24,878 bases of DNA from a virus: positions 1 to 24,878 of IMG/VR virus record IMGVR_UViG_3300044530_000432; one strand, given 5' to 3'. Below the pieces are notes generated by a model. The model searched no databases. It was not told where the DNA came from and saw only the letters and a program-made list of their open reading frames with translations. Of the stretch, positions 13,436-22,161 are shown piece by piece (position 1 is the first letter of the stretch; each line of letters starts with the position of its first letter). Both the position numbers and the translations under genes were made by a program.

Positions 13436-13717
13436 TTATCGTGGGGTTGGAGTTATGACCGAATTTACACATCAGATTTGAGAGAATTTGCAATGTGTTT
13501 GCAAGGGCATAAAATAACAGAATTTGAACGTACAAAAGTACTTTACGAGGTTGGTAGATATACTGCTTCAAGAGTTTTAACCGTTCATAAGAAAAAAGGT
13601 TCAATTCCTTTAGATTGGTGGAGTTTTAATTGGGATGCAAAACCAAAAACTAAAGATGATTGGCTAAAAGAAAATAAACAATTAATTCAAACTTGGGATA
13701 AGTTGAGCAAAGCGTAA
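13388..13717 (+). CDS. Tail assembly chaperone, frameshift extension (T-like)
   Basis: This frame has no credible start of its own: a TTG at 13430 is weak and the first ATG at 13493 would cut away conserved sequence. It is reached by -1 frameshifting from the upstream chaperone gene. After the slip the fusion continues LEQPSILDYWECLALSWGWSYDRIYTSD, giving about 209 residues in total (102 from the first frame plus 107). The DYWECLALSWGWSYDRIY and DLREFAMCLQG segments are typical of T-domain sequences that bind the tape measure and tail tube protein. It ends with TAATG shared with the tape measure start. Confidence 0.85.
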   Translation, partial: PKLEQPSILDYWECLALSWGWSYDRIYTSDLREFAMCLQGHKITEFERTKVLYEVGRYTASRVLTVHKKKGSIPLDWWSFNWDAKPKTKDDWLKENKQLIQTWDKLSKA

Positions 13718-15342
13718 TGGATGAAAAAATAAATGTACTTATTGGGGCAAATATAGAAGGTTTAAAAGCCGCCTTAGCCGAATCTGGTAAGAATTTATCT
13801 GATTTTGGAACGCTTGCTCAACAAGCGCCTAAAAGAGCTAAAACTGCTGTTGACCAATTAAACCAAAGTTATAGGGATTCAGCAAGAGACCTTAAAAACT
13901 TGTATTTGACTCAAGGTCAAACTAGCGAGGCGTTTTACGAAGCTGAATTAAAAGTTAAAAATTTAAAAGGACAAATTGAGCAATTAAATCAAGTTGTTGC
14001 GCAGACTGGTCAAGCGGCAGGAGGTAGTGGAGGCGCTCAGCAAGCTACAAGGGGTTTTGATATGTTAGGCAACTCTGTTAATCAATTAACTAGAGAAATG
14101 CCAGCGTTTACATATTCAATGCAAACTGGTTTTATGGCTATTTCCAACAACATCCCAATGTTTGTTGAGCAAATTAATAACGTAAGAAGAGCAAATGAAG
14201 GATTAATTGCTCAAGGAAAACCAGTACAATCAGTATTTAGTCAATTAGCCACTGCTATATTTTCTTGGAATAGCGCAATAAGCATTGGAGTTACTTTATT
14301 ATCAGTTTATGGTGAAAAATTAATAAACTTTTTTACAGGTGCAAAGCAATCAAAACAAGCATTAGAAGACTTAAAAAATTCTCAAAATGATTTAAACGAG
14401 AAAATTAAGTTATATTTAATGACTGACCAAGAAAAAGAAATATATCAGGAAGCTAAAGCCCATAAAGAAGTTACTGATGGTATTAAGGCTAGAATCAAAC
14501 AAACTGTAATTTTAAAAGATGAATATGGTAGACTGCCTGATGCCATGAGATTGATAACACTTGAAGAAGGTTTAATAAACGAACAAGCTAAAGAAGATTT
14601 AATTACGGCAGAAATAAGATACCAAGAAAGATTATTAGAAATAAAACAAAATTACGCAAAAAAACCATCTACTGAATATGATTTGAGAATGCCTGTTGTA
14701 ATAGACTTAAAAGAAGGCGTTAGAGAAGGATTTTTTTTAGATTATACAACTAAACAAATACAAAAGAAATTAAAACTTTGGAGATTAGAATTAGGAGCAG
14801 AACTTCAAAGAGGAATGACTCCAATTGACATTAGTGATTTTGTAAAAAGTGTAGAAAAACCAATATCTGAATTAGAAAAAAGAATAGGAGGATATTCTGA
14901 TTTAATAGCAGAGGCTTTAAGTGGAATAGGTGTTGCAATTGGTCAAGCATTAGTTACTGGCGACCTTGAAGATGGTGCAAGGTCAGTTCTTAAAATGTTA
15001 GGTCAAATAGCAATTAAAATAGGTTCTGCAATGATTGCTATTGGTATACCTATGTTAGCATCGGTAATAACAGCCGCAGAAGGTAAAAAATTAATTGGCG
15101 GTGGTATTGCATTAACAATAGTTGGAGGAGCTATGATAGCTGGTGCTAATATTCCAAAAAAATCTAGCACTCAAGGTGGTGGAGGCGGTTCGTCTGGAGG
15201 TTATTCGTCAGGTAGCTCAGGAGGTGATATTCCATCATTTAACCCAACTGGAATGATGATTAGTATAGATGGACTTGTAAGAGGTAACAACATTGTTGTC
15301 GCATTAGACAACCAAACACGAATGAATAGGAGAGTAAGATAA
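13717..15342 (+). CDS. Tape measure protein
   Basis: The 541-residue protein has the tape-measure build: a long Ala/Gln-rich coiled coil at the N-terminus (about 1-110), a hydrophobic stretch (about 180-210), more coiled coil (about 215-310), a strongly hydrophobic Gly/Ala/Ile region (about 425-480), a Gly/Ser linker (about 481-503) and a short beta C-terminus. It sets tail length and is ejected into the host envelope. It is short for a tape measure; at about 1.5 angstrom per residue the tail would be on the order of 80 nm (rough inference). Start and stop both overlap neighbours by one base. Confidence 0.88.
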   Translation: MDEKINVLIGANIEGLKAALAESGKNLSDFGTLAQQAPKRAKTAVDQLNQSYRDSARDLKNLYLTQGQTSEAFYEAELKVKNLKGQIEQLNQVVAQTGQAAGGSGGAQQATRGFDMLGNSVNQLTREMPAFTYSMQTGFMAISNNIPMFVEQINNVRRANEGLIAQGKPVQSVFSQLATAIFSWNSAISIGVTLLSVYGEKLINFFTGAKQSKQALEDLKNSQNDLNEKIKLYLMTDQEKEIYQEAKAHKEVTDGIKARIKQTVILKDEYGRLPDAMRLITLEEGLINEQAKEDLITAEIRYQERLLEIKQNYAKKPSTEYDLRMPVVIDLKEGVREGFFLDYTTKQIQKKLKLWRLELGAELQRGMTPIDISDFVKSVEKPISELEKRIGGYSDLIAEALSGIGVAIGQALVTGDLEDGARSVLKMLGQIAIKIGSAMIAIGIPMLASVITAAEGKKLIGGGIALTIVGGAMIAGANIPKKSSTQGGGGGSSGGYSSGSSGGDIPSFNPTGMMISIDGLVRGNNIVVALDNQTRMNRRVR

Positions 15343-17696
15343 TGGGAGTAAGATTTACAAGCAGCTTTTATTCGACTTTACAAAATGTTTATTGGACTTG
15401 CGAGTTAATAGATGTTAATTACCCAAGCACGGGAGTTTCTCAAGCAATAGAGTTATTTGGCGAAGGATTTGAGATTGACTACCAACAACAGAGCGATGAG
15501 AGATTTGCAGCTATCAAAGGTAGCGATTGCAAGCTGAATTGTGTAATTACAGACAATCAAACAGGAGTAAATTTATTAAGTTGGATTAATTCAACAATAA
15601 ACGCTACCAAAGAAGACCAATACTTTTTAAACATTAAAAAGAATAGCGAGCCATTTTGGTATGGCGTAATTTTATCCGACTTAAACACTAGGGAAGATGA
15701 AAGTAGACCATTTCAATATGTTATTACTGCAACTGATGGTTTAAAAAGGTTAAGCACAAAACCTTTACAACTTGTTACGGATGAAATAGCAAATTATACG
15801 GGTAGAATCAGATTTACTACTTTTATATACGAAATACTTAAATTAACTCCATTATACTTAACTGATTCAACTGTTTTATTTAGTACCGTTGTAAATTGGT
15901 ACGAGGATGGAATGGGTGACGTTACCGACATTAAAGACCCATTAGAATACTCTAAAATTGCTGCAAATGCTTTTAGCGTAAAAGAAGAAAACGAAAAAAG
16001 AGTTTCAATGAGTGCTTACGATATACTTGAAACTATTTGTGAGCAATGGGGGATGAGAATAATGCTTAGTGAAGGCTATTTTAGGCTATACCAAGTTAAT
16101 GCTTATGAAGATGAAGCTACTACTAAGTACGAAAGACTATACGAGCGTTCAGCAGGTGGTCAAACTGGTTCATCTGAATTTGATGGCTATTCGGTAGACA
16201 TTTTTAATACTAACTTTCCTTATGTAGAAGCTGGTGGACAATTTCAATGGTTTGCGCCACTTAAAAACGGATATTTAAAAATGCCTTTTGTTCAACTTAA
16301 TATGTTAGATGAAGGCGATTCAATGCCTCTTGTTTCTGGTAAATACATTTACTCTCAAAATTTAAGAGAACCAATGATAGGTGGTGCTGGTAAACAATTA
16401 AACTTATCAGGTGCATTAAATTTAGATATTAGAAAAAGAAGCCAAAATCATTTACCTCCAGATGAGGATGAAACATATCCATTGACAACTGGTTACAGAG
16501 CAACTGTTCATATTAAAATAAAGGTTGGAATTTATTATTTAAAATACGAACCAGCAAGAAATATACCTCAAAGTTGGACTACAAATAGTTCAGATAGAGT
16601 AATACTTGCTTTTAGCAATTTATCTAGTGGTTGGTCAATTTTAAATTATAATATTCAAACTATTCAATTGCCAAATGTAACTCTTTTAAGCAATGAATTT
16701 TCAATAGAAGTAAATAGCATAATAAATGACCATTTTGTTCCATTAATCGCAGGCGCAAGTACATATTGGACATCAATAACATTAACTCCTATAACAGATT
16801 TTATTGTATTACGTTGTATTGGTAAAAGTTCATTAGTTTACAATCCAAGTAGCACAAATGAAAGCGAGCAGTATTTTGAATATGTTGGTGGCAATACATC
16901 AACCCCAGTAAATAGTTACGATGTAGAATTTAACGATGCTTTATTTGGTGAAACTCCAGATTCAAGTTATCCTGGTCGATTGTTTGTAAGTTCAGACAAT
17001 ATAGTATTTGGACAAAGCACAAGCAAGTGGAAAATCAATGGAGTTGGAACTGCTTTTAATTTTAACATTCTTAGAGTTCGTGAAGTTATGAGTGGTCAGT
17101 TTAGACCATGTTTAAAGTACCAAAATTCAATCTTAGGACAATTACTACCACATAACGCTATTGAGTACGCTGGGTTTAGGATGATATACAATGGCGGTAC
17201 ATTTAGTGCAATGAGCGATAAACTAAATGGAGAATGGTTTGCGGTATCATTAGATAGACCATCATGGGCAGAAATTCAAGGTGCAGTAGCTCAAGCTGGC
17301 AATGGAGGCGAAACTTTATTTCAAAGACAATTTAGCGAAATTGGAAGTGGTGTTGAATACGCTAATGCTTATTTAGAAAACACGGCAAGTGGAGTAAAAG
17401 TTTATAATGCTTATGATAGCATATCTGTTGAATACGTTTCAGGTAACTATTTTTGCAATACAGCAAACCAAACATTTACAATGCCATCAGCTGCGGATAT
17501 GCTTGTAAACGGCTTCTCAAGCGAGATATACTTTAAAAACATTTGTAGTGGTAGTGGTGATAAAGTTTATGTTATACCAATATCAGGTCAAACAATAGAT
17601 GGCGAAGAGTCATTAGAATTAAAACAATTTGAATCAGTTGTAATAATATCAGATGGAAATAATTTATATTTGAAAAGTACACATAAACCAGCATAA
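15342..17696 (+). CDS. Large tail-tip / baseplate protein
   Basis: The 784-residue protein follows the tape measure, where siphoviruses encode distal-tail and hub proteins. The N-terminal part (about 1-160) is beta-rich with VYWTCELIDVNY and FEIDYQQQSDERFAAIKGSDCKLNCVI. A middle hub-like part contains MSAYDILETICEQWGMRIMLSEGYFRLYQ (about 223-251), as in tail-hub domains that process an assembly pathway. The last 90 residues (YFCNTANQTFTMPSA...IDGEESLELKQFESVVIISDGNNLYLKS) form a pattern common at the ends of phage tail and fibre proteins, likely a small beta domain for contacts. It probably combines distal tail and hub roles in one chain, since no separate genes for them are present. Exact division of roles is inference. 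Confidence 0.75.
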   Translation: MGVRFTSSFYSTLQNVYWTCELIDVNYPSTGVSQAIELFGEGFEIDYQQQSDERFAAIKGSDCKLNCVITDNQTGVNLLSWINSTINATKEDQYFLNIKKNSEPFWYGVILSDLNTREDESRPFQYVITATDGLKRLSTKPLQLVTDEIANYTGRIRFTTFIYEILKLTPLYLTDSTVLFSTVVNWYEDGMGDVTDIKDPLEYSKIAANAFSVKEENEKRVSMSAYDILETICEQWGMRIMLSEGYFRLYQVNAYEDEATTKYERLYERSAGGQTGSSEFDGYSVDIFNTNFPYVEAGGQFQWFAPLKNGYLKMPFVQLNMLDEGDSMPLVSGKYIYSQNLREPMIGGAGKQLNLSGALNLDIRKRSQNHLPPDEDETYPLTTGYRATVHIKIKVGIYYLKYEPARNIPQSWTTNSSDRVILAFSNLSSGWSILNYNIQTIQLPNVTLLSNEFSIEVNSIINDHFVPLIAGASTYWTSITLTPITDFIVLRCIGKSSLVYNPSSTNESEQYFEYVGGNTSTPVNSYDVEFNDALFGETPDSSYPGRLFVSSDNIVFGQSTSKWKINGVGTAFNFNILRVREVMSGQFRPCLKYQNSILGQLLPHNAIEYAGFRMIYNGGTFSAMSDKLNGEWFAVSLDRPSWAEIQGAVAQAGNGGETLFQRQFSEIGSGVEYANAYLENTASGVKVYNAYDSISVEYVSGNYFCNTANQTFTMPSAADMLVNGFSSEIYFKNICSGSGDKVYVIPISGQTIDGEESLELKQFESVVIISDGNNLYLKSTHKPA

Positions 17697-17699
17697 AAC

Positions 17700-19730
17700 A
17701 TGAGAGCAATCGGAATAGCAATACCATTTATTAGGCGTAGTGGCGCAGCAATAGACGCACAAGCACAAGCGCACTTTAACAGAGTAATAGCTGATGGCGG
17801 ATTAGTTCCTAGTGGGCTAAGTGGCGTTAATGCCTTTTTTAATACTATTAAAACCATTTACGGAACATCAGATATAAATACTGCCATTAGTGTAGGATTA
17901 GACCCTCAAGTTTTAGGCTATAAACTTGGAGCTGGTTCTGGTACTACTTTAGGACAAGCAGCGCAGAAATTGTATTCTCCAAAAGATGTATTTGGTGGCA
18001 TAGGAACAGGAAATGCATATTGGGAAGGTAGTGGAGTTGCTGGTAATTATGTAAGTACACCAAATGCGGCAGCAAATCAAATTACAAGTGATATTGAAAT
18101 TATTGCTAAAATTGATTACTCAAATAGTGGTAGTTTTCAATTTATACAAAGTACATACGCAACAAGTGGATATAGTATAGGTATTTCTTCAAGCGATAGA
18201 ATTTATGCAGAATTTAAGGTAGGTGCTACAAATTATGGTATTAATTCAACAGTATCTATTGGAGCAACATTTAGTGGTTTTATAAAAGTAACGAGAACAA
18301 CTGCTGACGGAATTGCAAAATTTTTTACAAGTTTAGATGGAATTACTTATACTCAATTAGGTGCAAATGTCGGAACTGCAGTTGGTGCATTAGTTGTGAG
18401 TGGCACAAACCTTTTAATAGGTGCATATTTAGGAGGCTCACCTTTTAGAGGTAAAATATATCGTGCAACAATTTCCAACTCAATCGGAGGCGCACCCGTA
18501 GTTGACTTTAACCCTAATCAATATACAGGAGCGAATACATGGACATCTACTACCTCAGAGGTATGGACAGTAAATAGTACAGGAGCAGGTTTAGCAGACG
18601 TGGTACAAACAACCGCAGCAAGTCAGCCGCTTTTATTGAATTACACGGGTTCAAATTACCTTTTTAGTAGTGGCATAGCTAGTAATAATTGCACAACATC
18701 AACAAATAGTAGTTTTCAAGTAAACGGAGATTTTACAATTGATTTCAATGTTTCTGATTTGGTTACAAGTGGAGAATATATTTGCAAAGGTAATAGTACA
18801 GACGGTTTTACTATACTTTTAAATGCAGGTGTAGTTAGGTACACTTTTTTTGATACGGGAGTAAGAACCGTAGACCTATCAAGCGCAGCAATAAATCTAG
18901 TTACTCAAAAATGGTGTAGATTTCAGAGAAGTGGAATAAATTATTCCTTTTATACTTCAACTGATGGCATTACATTTACTCAAGTAGGTTCTAATATTGT
19001 TGACGTTGTAGTTACAAAGGCAATAACAGCACCTTTAAGAATTGGGCAAGGTGTGAGTTTTTATGCAAGCCCTTGTGTGATGAAAACATATAGGGCTAAG
19101 TTTTATAACGATGCAACGCAAACAACATTGATAGCAGATTTTAATCCTGCAACTTACAACGCAGCAACAAGTCAAACACAATGGACTAGTACAACGGGTG
19201 AGGTTTGGACTATTAATACGGGAACGGCAAGTACAGGTTATAAAGGGGTTTTGGTTGATAGGACTATTGTGCAAGGCGATGGGGTAGATGATAGAATGGT
19301 AAGCGGAACTTTAGCAAGTAGGCAATATTTTACAAGTTATTCATCATCAAGAATATTCCCAACTACAGGAGATAGACCAATTTATTCAGGCAGTTCTGTT
19401 TCTCACGTTTTATATGGTGGATTAGGTCCAATTACTGCTTACAATGGAGCTAATTTAAATTCATTAATTACTTCGTATTTATTAAATATGGCAACTGTTG
19501 ATTTCAATAGTACAACTTCTAAAATTAGAATCAATACAGGTTCTGATGTGATTGGAACTACAGGCGCATTAGGGTTAACTTCAACGACAGTAAATCTATT
19601 TAGCTATGCTGCTGCTACTTTTGGTAACACTCAATTAAACACATTAATTCAACCAAGTTCATTAAATTCAGATGCAATTAAAACAGCAATGTATAACTAT
19701 ATTAAATCAATTAACAACTCAGCATTTTAA
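17700..19730 (+). CDS. Tail fibre / receptor-binding protein with repeated lectin-like domains
   Basis: The 676-residue Ser/Thr/Gly-rich protein has an N-terminal anchor (about 1-100, including AQAHFNRVIADGG and SPKDVFGG) and then two clear copies of a concanavalin A/LamG-like domain (about 105-295 and 315-507), with a third, diverged copy after about 515 (starting at QGDGVDD). Matching segments are LDGITYTQLG (212-221) with TDGITFTQVG (421-430), DFNPNQY (269-275) with DFNPATY (480-486), and WTSTTSEVWTVN (281-292) with WTSTTGEVWTIN (495-506). Such jelly-roll domains bind surface sugars, so this is the best candidate for the host-recognition protein. No reverse transcriptase or variable repeat is nearby, so targeted diversification is not suggested. 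Confidence 0.82.
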   Translation: MRAIGIAIPFIRRSGAAIDAQAQAHFNRVIADGGLVPSGLSGVNAFFNTIKTIYGTSDINTAISVGLDPQVLGYKLGAGSGTTLGQAAQKLYSPKDVFGGIGTGNAYWEGSGVAGNYVSTPNAAANQITSDIEIIAKIDYSNSGSFQFIQSTYATSGYSIGISSSDRIYAEFKVGATNYGINSTVSIGATFSGFIKVTRTTADGIAKFFTSLDGITYTQLGANVGTAVGALVVSGTNLLIGAYLGGSPFRGKIYRATISNSIGGAPVVDFNPNQYTGANTWTSTTSEVWTVNSTGAGLADVVQTTAASQPLLLNYTGSNYLFSSGIASNNCTTSTNSSFQVNGDFTIDFNVSDLVTSGEYICKGNSTDGFTILLNAGVVRYTFFDTGVRTVDLSSAAINLVTQKWCRFQRSGINYSFYTSTDGITFTQVGSNIVDVVVTKAITAPLRIGQGVSFYASPCVMKTYRAKFYNDATQTTLIADFNPATYNAATSQTQWTSTTGEVWTINTGTASTGYKGVLVDRTIVQGDGVDDRMVSGTLASRQYFTSYSSSRIFPTTGDRPIYSGSSVSHVLYGGLGPITAYNGANLNSLITSYLLNMATVDFNSTTSKIRINTGSDVIGTTGALGLTSTTVNLFSYAAATFGNTQLNTLIQPSSLNSDAIKTAMYNYIKSINNSAF

Positions 19731-19732
19731 TT

Positions 19733-19996
19733 ATGATAGAGCAAACACAAAATTACCCTTGCTTTTTTGCTTGTAAAAGTGAAGCAGAGTTTCAAAGTTT
19801 AGATACTCAGGCGTGCGAATTGTTAAACTTTCCAAATGCTGGCGCTTTAGATTATTGTAATCCGATTATAGACGTTAACGGGGTTTATTATTTTACTGTC
19901 AATCCTGAGGTGACTTCTTTATTTACTAAAAAGCAATTAGACACTTGCATACCTTACGAGGATATTGTTTTGCCAACACCTGAGCCGATAGGATAA
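19733..19996 (+). CDS. Small hypothetical protein after the fibre gene, 87 aa
   Basis: An 87-residue acidic protein with four cysteines (positions about 10, 14, 28 and 42, plus one near 72), ending in a Pro-rich tail (LPTPEPIG). It follows the fibre gene by 2 bp and overlaps the PAS gene start by 1 bp (TAATG). Position suggests a fibre chaperone or fibre-tip accessory, but no family is recognised. Confidence 0.6.
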   Translation: MIEQTQNYPCFFACKSEAEFQSLDTQACELLNFPNAGALDYCNPIIDVNGVYYFTVNPEVTSLFTKKQLDTCIPYEDIVLPTPEPIG

Positions 19997-20742
19997 TGAG
20001 AAACTTACCTAAAGAAGAATTACTTAGCAGACTAGAAGCGATTAATAGAAGCAACGCTATTATCTACTTTGACCTTAACGGCTTTATTCTTGGCGTAAAT
20101 GCAATCTTTTTGAAGGCTATGGGCTTTCAAGAAGATGAGCATGACAAGCTAATTGGCAAGCATCACTCTATCTTTGTTGATTACGAGTATGGTAAGTCGG
20201 AAGAATATGTAAAGTTTTGGGAAGTGCTACGAAGCGGAAAGTTCTTCGAAGGAGAGTTTGAAAGGAAGAAGATTGATGGCAGCCCAATTTATTTGCAGGC
20301 TACCTATAACCCAATCTTTGATGAAGACGGAAACATCACTAAAATAATGAAGATTGCAACCGATATTTCTCAGATGGTTGTAAGTAAAAAAAAGATTGAT
20401 GAATTATCCGCAACTTTACAAGCAGAATTAGAGAACTCAAACAAGCTAAAAGAAGCGATTGAAATAGAAAAGGATGCGGCTTTAAACGACCTAGACGCAA
20501 GTATCAAAAAAAGCCAAAACGAACTGATTAAAGTGATTGTGAAAAGTGCTTTATTTGTGATAATGAGCGTGGGCTTCATTACAACTATCATGTATTCATT
20601 CGCTATCTTATCAAACAAAGATACTCAGATAATCGGTTCAACGTGGTCAAATATGTTTAGTGTATTATTAACTAACGCATTCTCTATTGTCGGAACTATT
20701 ATGGGTATCAAATACGCAACCTCAGATAATCAACCAAAATAA
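19996..20742 (+). CDS. PAS-domain protein with coiled coil and C-terminal two-helix membrane hairpin
   Basis: The 248-residue protein has a PAS domain at about 12-127: AIIYFDLNGFILGVNAIFLKAMGF, IGKHHSIFV, EYVKFWEVLRSGKFFEGEFERKKIDGSPIYLQATYNPIFDEDGNITKIMKIATDIS. This is the type found in chemoreceptors and Aer-like sensors. A charged coiled coil follows (about 128-178), then two strongly hydrophobic segments (about 179-206 and 217-240) separated by a short polar loop. No kinase, cyclase, HAMP or chemoreceptor signalling domain is present. It directly precedes the endolysin gene (2-bp gap), in a place where holins are encoded. The membrane hairpin with a soluble N-terminal sensor resembles a class II holin carrying a sensory domain (inference). 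Alternatives are a superinfection or host-signalling protein. Confidence 0.75.
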   Translation: MRNLPKEELLSRLEAINRSNAIIYFDLNGFILGVNAIFLKAMGFQEDEHDKLIGKHHSIFVDYEYGKSEEYVKFWEVLRSGKFFEGEFERKKIDGSPIYLQATYNPIFDEDGNITKIMKIATDISQMVVSKKKIDELSATLQAELENSNKLKEAIEIEKDAALNDLDASIKKSQNELIKVIVKSALFVIMSVGFITTIMYSFAILSNKDTQIIGSTWSNMFSVLLTNAFSIVGTIMGIKYATSDNQPK

Positions 20743-20744
20743 AT

Positions 20745-21209
20745 ATGCAATTAAGTACAAATCTTTCATTAGCGGAAGTGACTAGAAGCGAAACCGCTAA
20801 ACGCAGAGGCATAAGCAATATGCCAACAGCAGAGCATATCGAAAACTTTAAAAAGTTAGCTGCAAATATTTTTCAGCCAATCCGTGAACACTTTGGCAAA
20901 CCTATTATAATCAGTTCAGGTTATAGAAGCGCAGAGTTAAACAAAGCCATCGGTGGTTCTTTGTCCAGCCAGCATTGCTCAGGTGAAGCGATTGATATTG
21001 ATATGGATGGAACGGACATCACTAATAAGCAAATCTTTGATTACATTAAAGAAAACTTAAATTTTGACCAAATGATTTGGGAATTTGGAACAGATGCTAA
21101 TCCTGATTGGGTTCACGTTTCTTTCGCTGCAAATAGGTCACAACGTAAACAAATATTAGTTGCTAAAAAAGTAAATGGCAAAACTACTTACATCCCTTAC
21201 TCAAAGTAA
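20745..21209 (+). CDS. Endolysin: peptidase M15-like (D-Ala-D-Ala / L,D-peptidase type)
   Basis: The 154-residue protein has the M15 peptidase fold: PIREHFGKPIIISSGYRSAELNKAIGG, then the zinc motif SSQHCSGEAIDID (H77 and D84 as ligands), the likely catalytic E113 in MIWEFG and the third zinc ligand H124 in DWVHVS. Such enzymes cut peptide cross-links in peptidoglycan. There is no signal peptide, so release depends on a holin; the neighbouring membrane proteins fit. Length is typical for single-domain phage M15 endolysins of Gram-negative hosts. Confidence 0.88.
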   Translation: MQLSTNLSLAEVTRSETAKRRGISNMPTAEHIENFKKLAANIFQPIREHFGKPIIISSGYRSAELNKAIGGSLSSQHCSGEAIDIDMDGTDITNKQIFDYIKENLNFDQMIWEFGTDANPDWVHVSFAANRSQRKQILVAKKVNGKTTYIPYSK

Positions 21210-21210
21210 A

Positions 21211-21591
21211 ATGAAAGAGAAATACTTAGTCTACTTAACAACAGGCTTAATAGCCTATTTAACCCCTATTTTAACCTCTCTATTACTTGTTGGAGGTTTG
21301 GTTATGTTTGATTGGATTACAGGCATTATAAAGAGCCATAAACTAGGAACGCTAAGCAGCCGAGCAATGATAAAGAAGTTCTATACGGCATCTTCTTACT
21401 TAGTTGCGATAGGAGCGGTTAGATTATGTGAGGTTTATTTTGGTGACCAGATTCCACTTGTTAAGCCTGTGATTGCAATGATAGCTTTAAGCGAGTTACA
21501 ATCTATGAGAGAGAACATTGAAGCAATTACGGGAGTTGATTTACTTAAAAACTTATTTGGATTCTTACAACGCAAATCACAATCAGAATGA
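21211..21591 (+). CDS. Phage holin (toxin-secretion/Phage_holin_4-like)
   Basis: A 126-residue membrane protein with hydrophobic segments at about 8-33 (LTTGLIAYLTPILTSLLLVG), 52-70 and 80-95. The pattern VMFDWITGIIKSHKLGTLSSRAMIKKF is characteristic of the Phage_holin_4 family. It would open the inner membrane for the M15 endolysin. An in-frame upstream start at 21175 would overlap the endolysin gene; I prefer the ATG at 21211, one base after the endolysin stop. Confidence 0.83.
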   Translation: MKEKYLVYLTTGLIAYLTPILTSLLLVGGLVMFDWITGIIKSHKLGTLSSRAMIKKFYTASSYLVAIGAVRLCEVYFGDQIPLVKPVIAMIALSELQSMRENIEAITGVDLLKNLFGFLQRKSQSE

Positions 21592-21926
21592 TTTACTTTT
21601 TATTAGTACTTACAATCGCTTCAAACGCAGTTATGGATGCCATAATGAGCAATGATTCATTTGCAAAATATGGTATGTGGTTTAGCAGGGATGGATGGAA
21701 GATTAAGCACGTCTTTGCAGATTGGTTATCGCAGTTTATTCCCGATTGGTTAGCTGAATTATTAGCAGGCACAGTTCTAGTGATGTTTACCGAGTTATAC
21801 AAGTTTGCAAAAATGATTATGATTCTTTCTTTTTTGATTGCCATATTCGGCTTCACTTGGTATACGTTAATCATTTACATTATTTGGGGAGGTTTGTTTT
21901 CAATTTACTACACTTTGATAAGGTAG
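21588..21926 (+). CDS. Membrane protein, 112 aa, unknown
   Basis: A hydrophobic 112-residue protein: one membrane segment at the N-terminus (FLLVLTIASNAVMDAIM), a Trp-rich amphipathic middle (HVFADWLSQFIPDWLAELLAG) and two more helices at the C-terminus (about 73-111). It overlaps the holin stop by 4 bp (ATGA), so it is made together with it. It may be a second holin, antiholin or lysis regulator; no family is recognised. Confidence 0.65.
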   Translation: MIYFLLVLTIASNAVMDAIMSNDSFAKYGMWFSRDGWKIKHVFADWLSQFIPDWLAELLAGTVLVMFTELYKFAKMIMILSFLIAIFGFTWYTLIIYIIWGGLFSIYYTLIR

Positions 21927-21927
21927 A

Positions 21928-22161
21928 ATGGAAGAAGCAGAAGCGGAAGCGGAAGTTTACTACGAAGATTATGACACAAGGGCTGAGGTAATCAATCAAT
22001 GTCATTCTGCTTTAACTGCTATTGAATATGTTGACCCATACGATAAAAAAGGGCAAGAGCAAAAGAACAGAATCAAACGTAAGGCTTTAGACGTTTTAGA
22101 CTATTACATTTCGGAAATTCACGCAGAAATATTTGACGTAACCTATGAAGAAGAAGACTAA
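21928..22161 (+). CDS. Small acidic hypothetical protein, 77 aa
   Basis: A strongly acidic 77-residue protein (MEEAEAEAEVYYEDYDTR... and YEEED at the end) with a predicted helical middle (KNRIKRKALDVLDYYISEIHAEI). No recognised family. The first GAAGCG-type codon repeat encodes the EAEAEAE start. Its 3' end overlaps the metallophosphoesterase gene by 17 bp. Confidence 0.6.
   Translation: MEEAEAEAEVYYEDYDTRAEVINQCHSALTAIEYVDPYDKKGQEQKNRIKRKALDVLDYYISEIHAEIFDVTYEEED

Noticed and set aside
13430-13717. Independent TTG-started gene before the tape measure
   Set aside because: The frame is open from the slippery heptamer at 13388 and is better explained as a frameshift extension.
17700-19730. 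Diversity-generating retroelement acting on the fibre
   Set aside because: No reverse transcriptase, accessory gene or template-like repeat is visible in the window.
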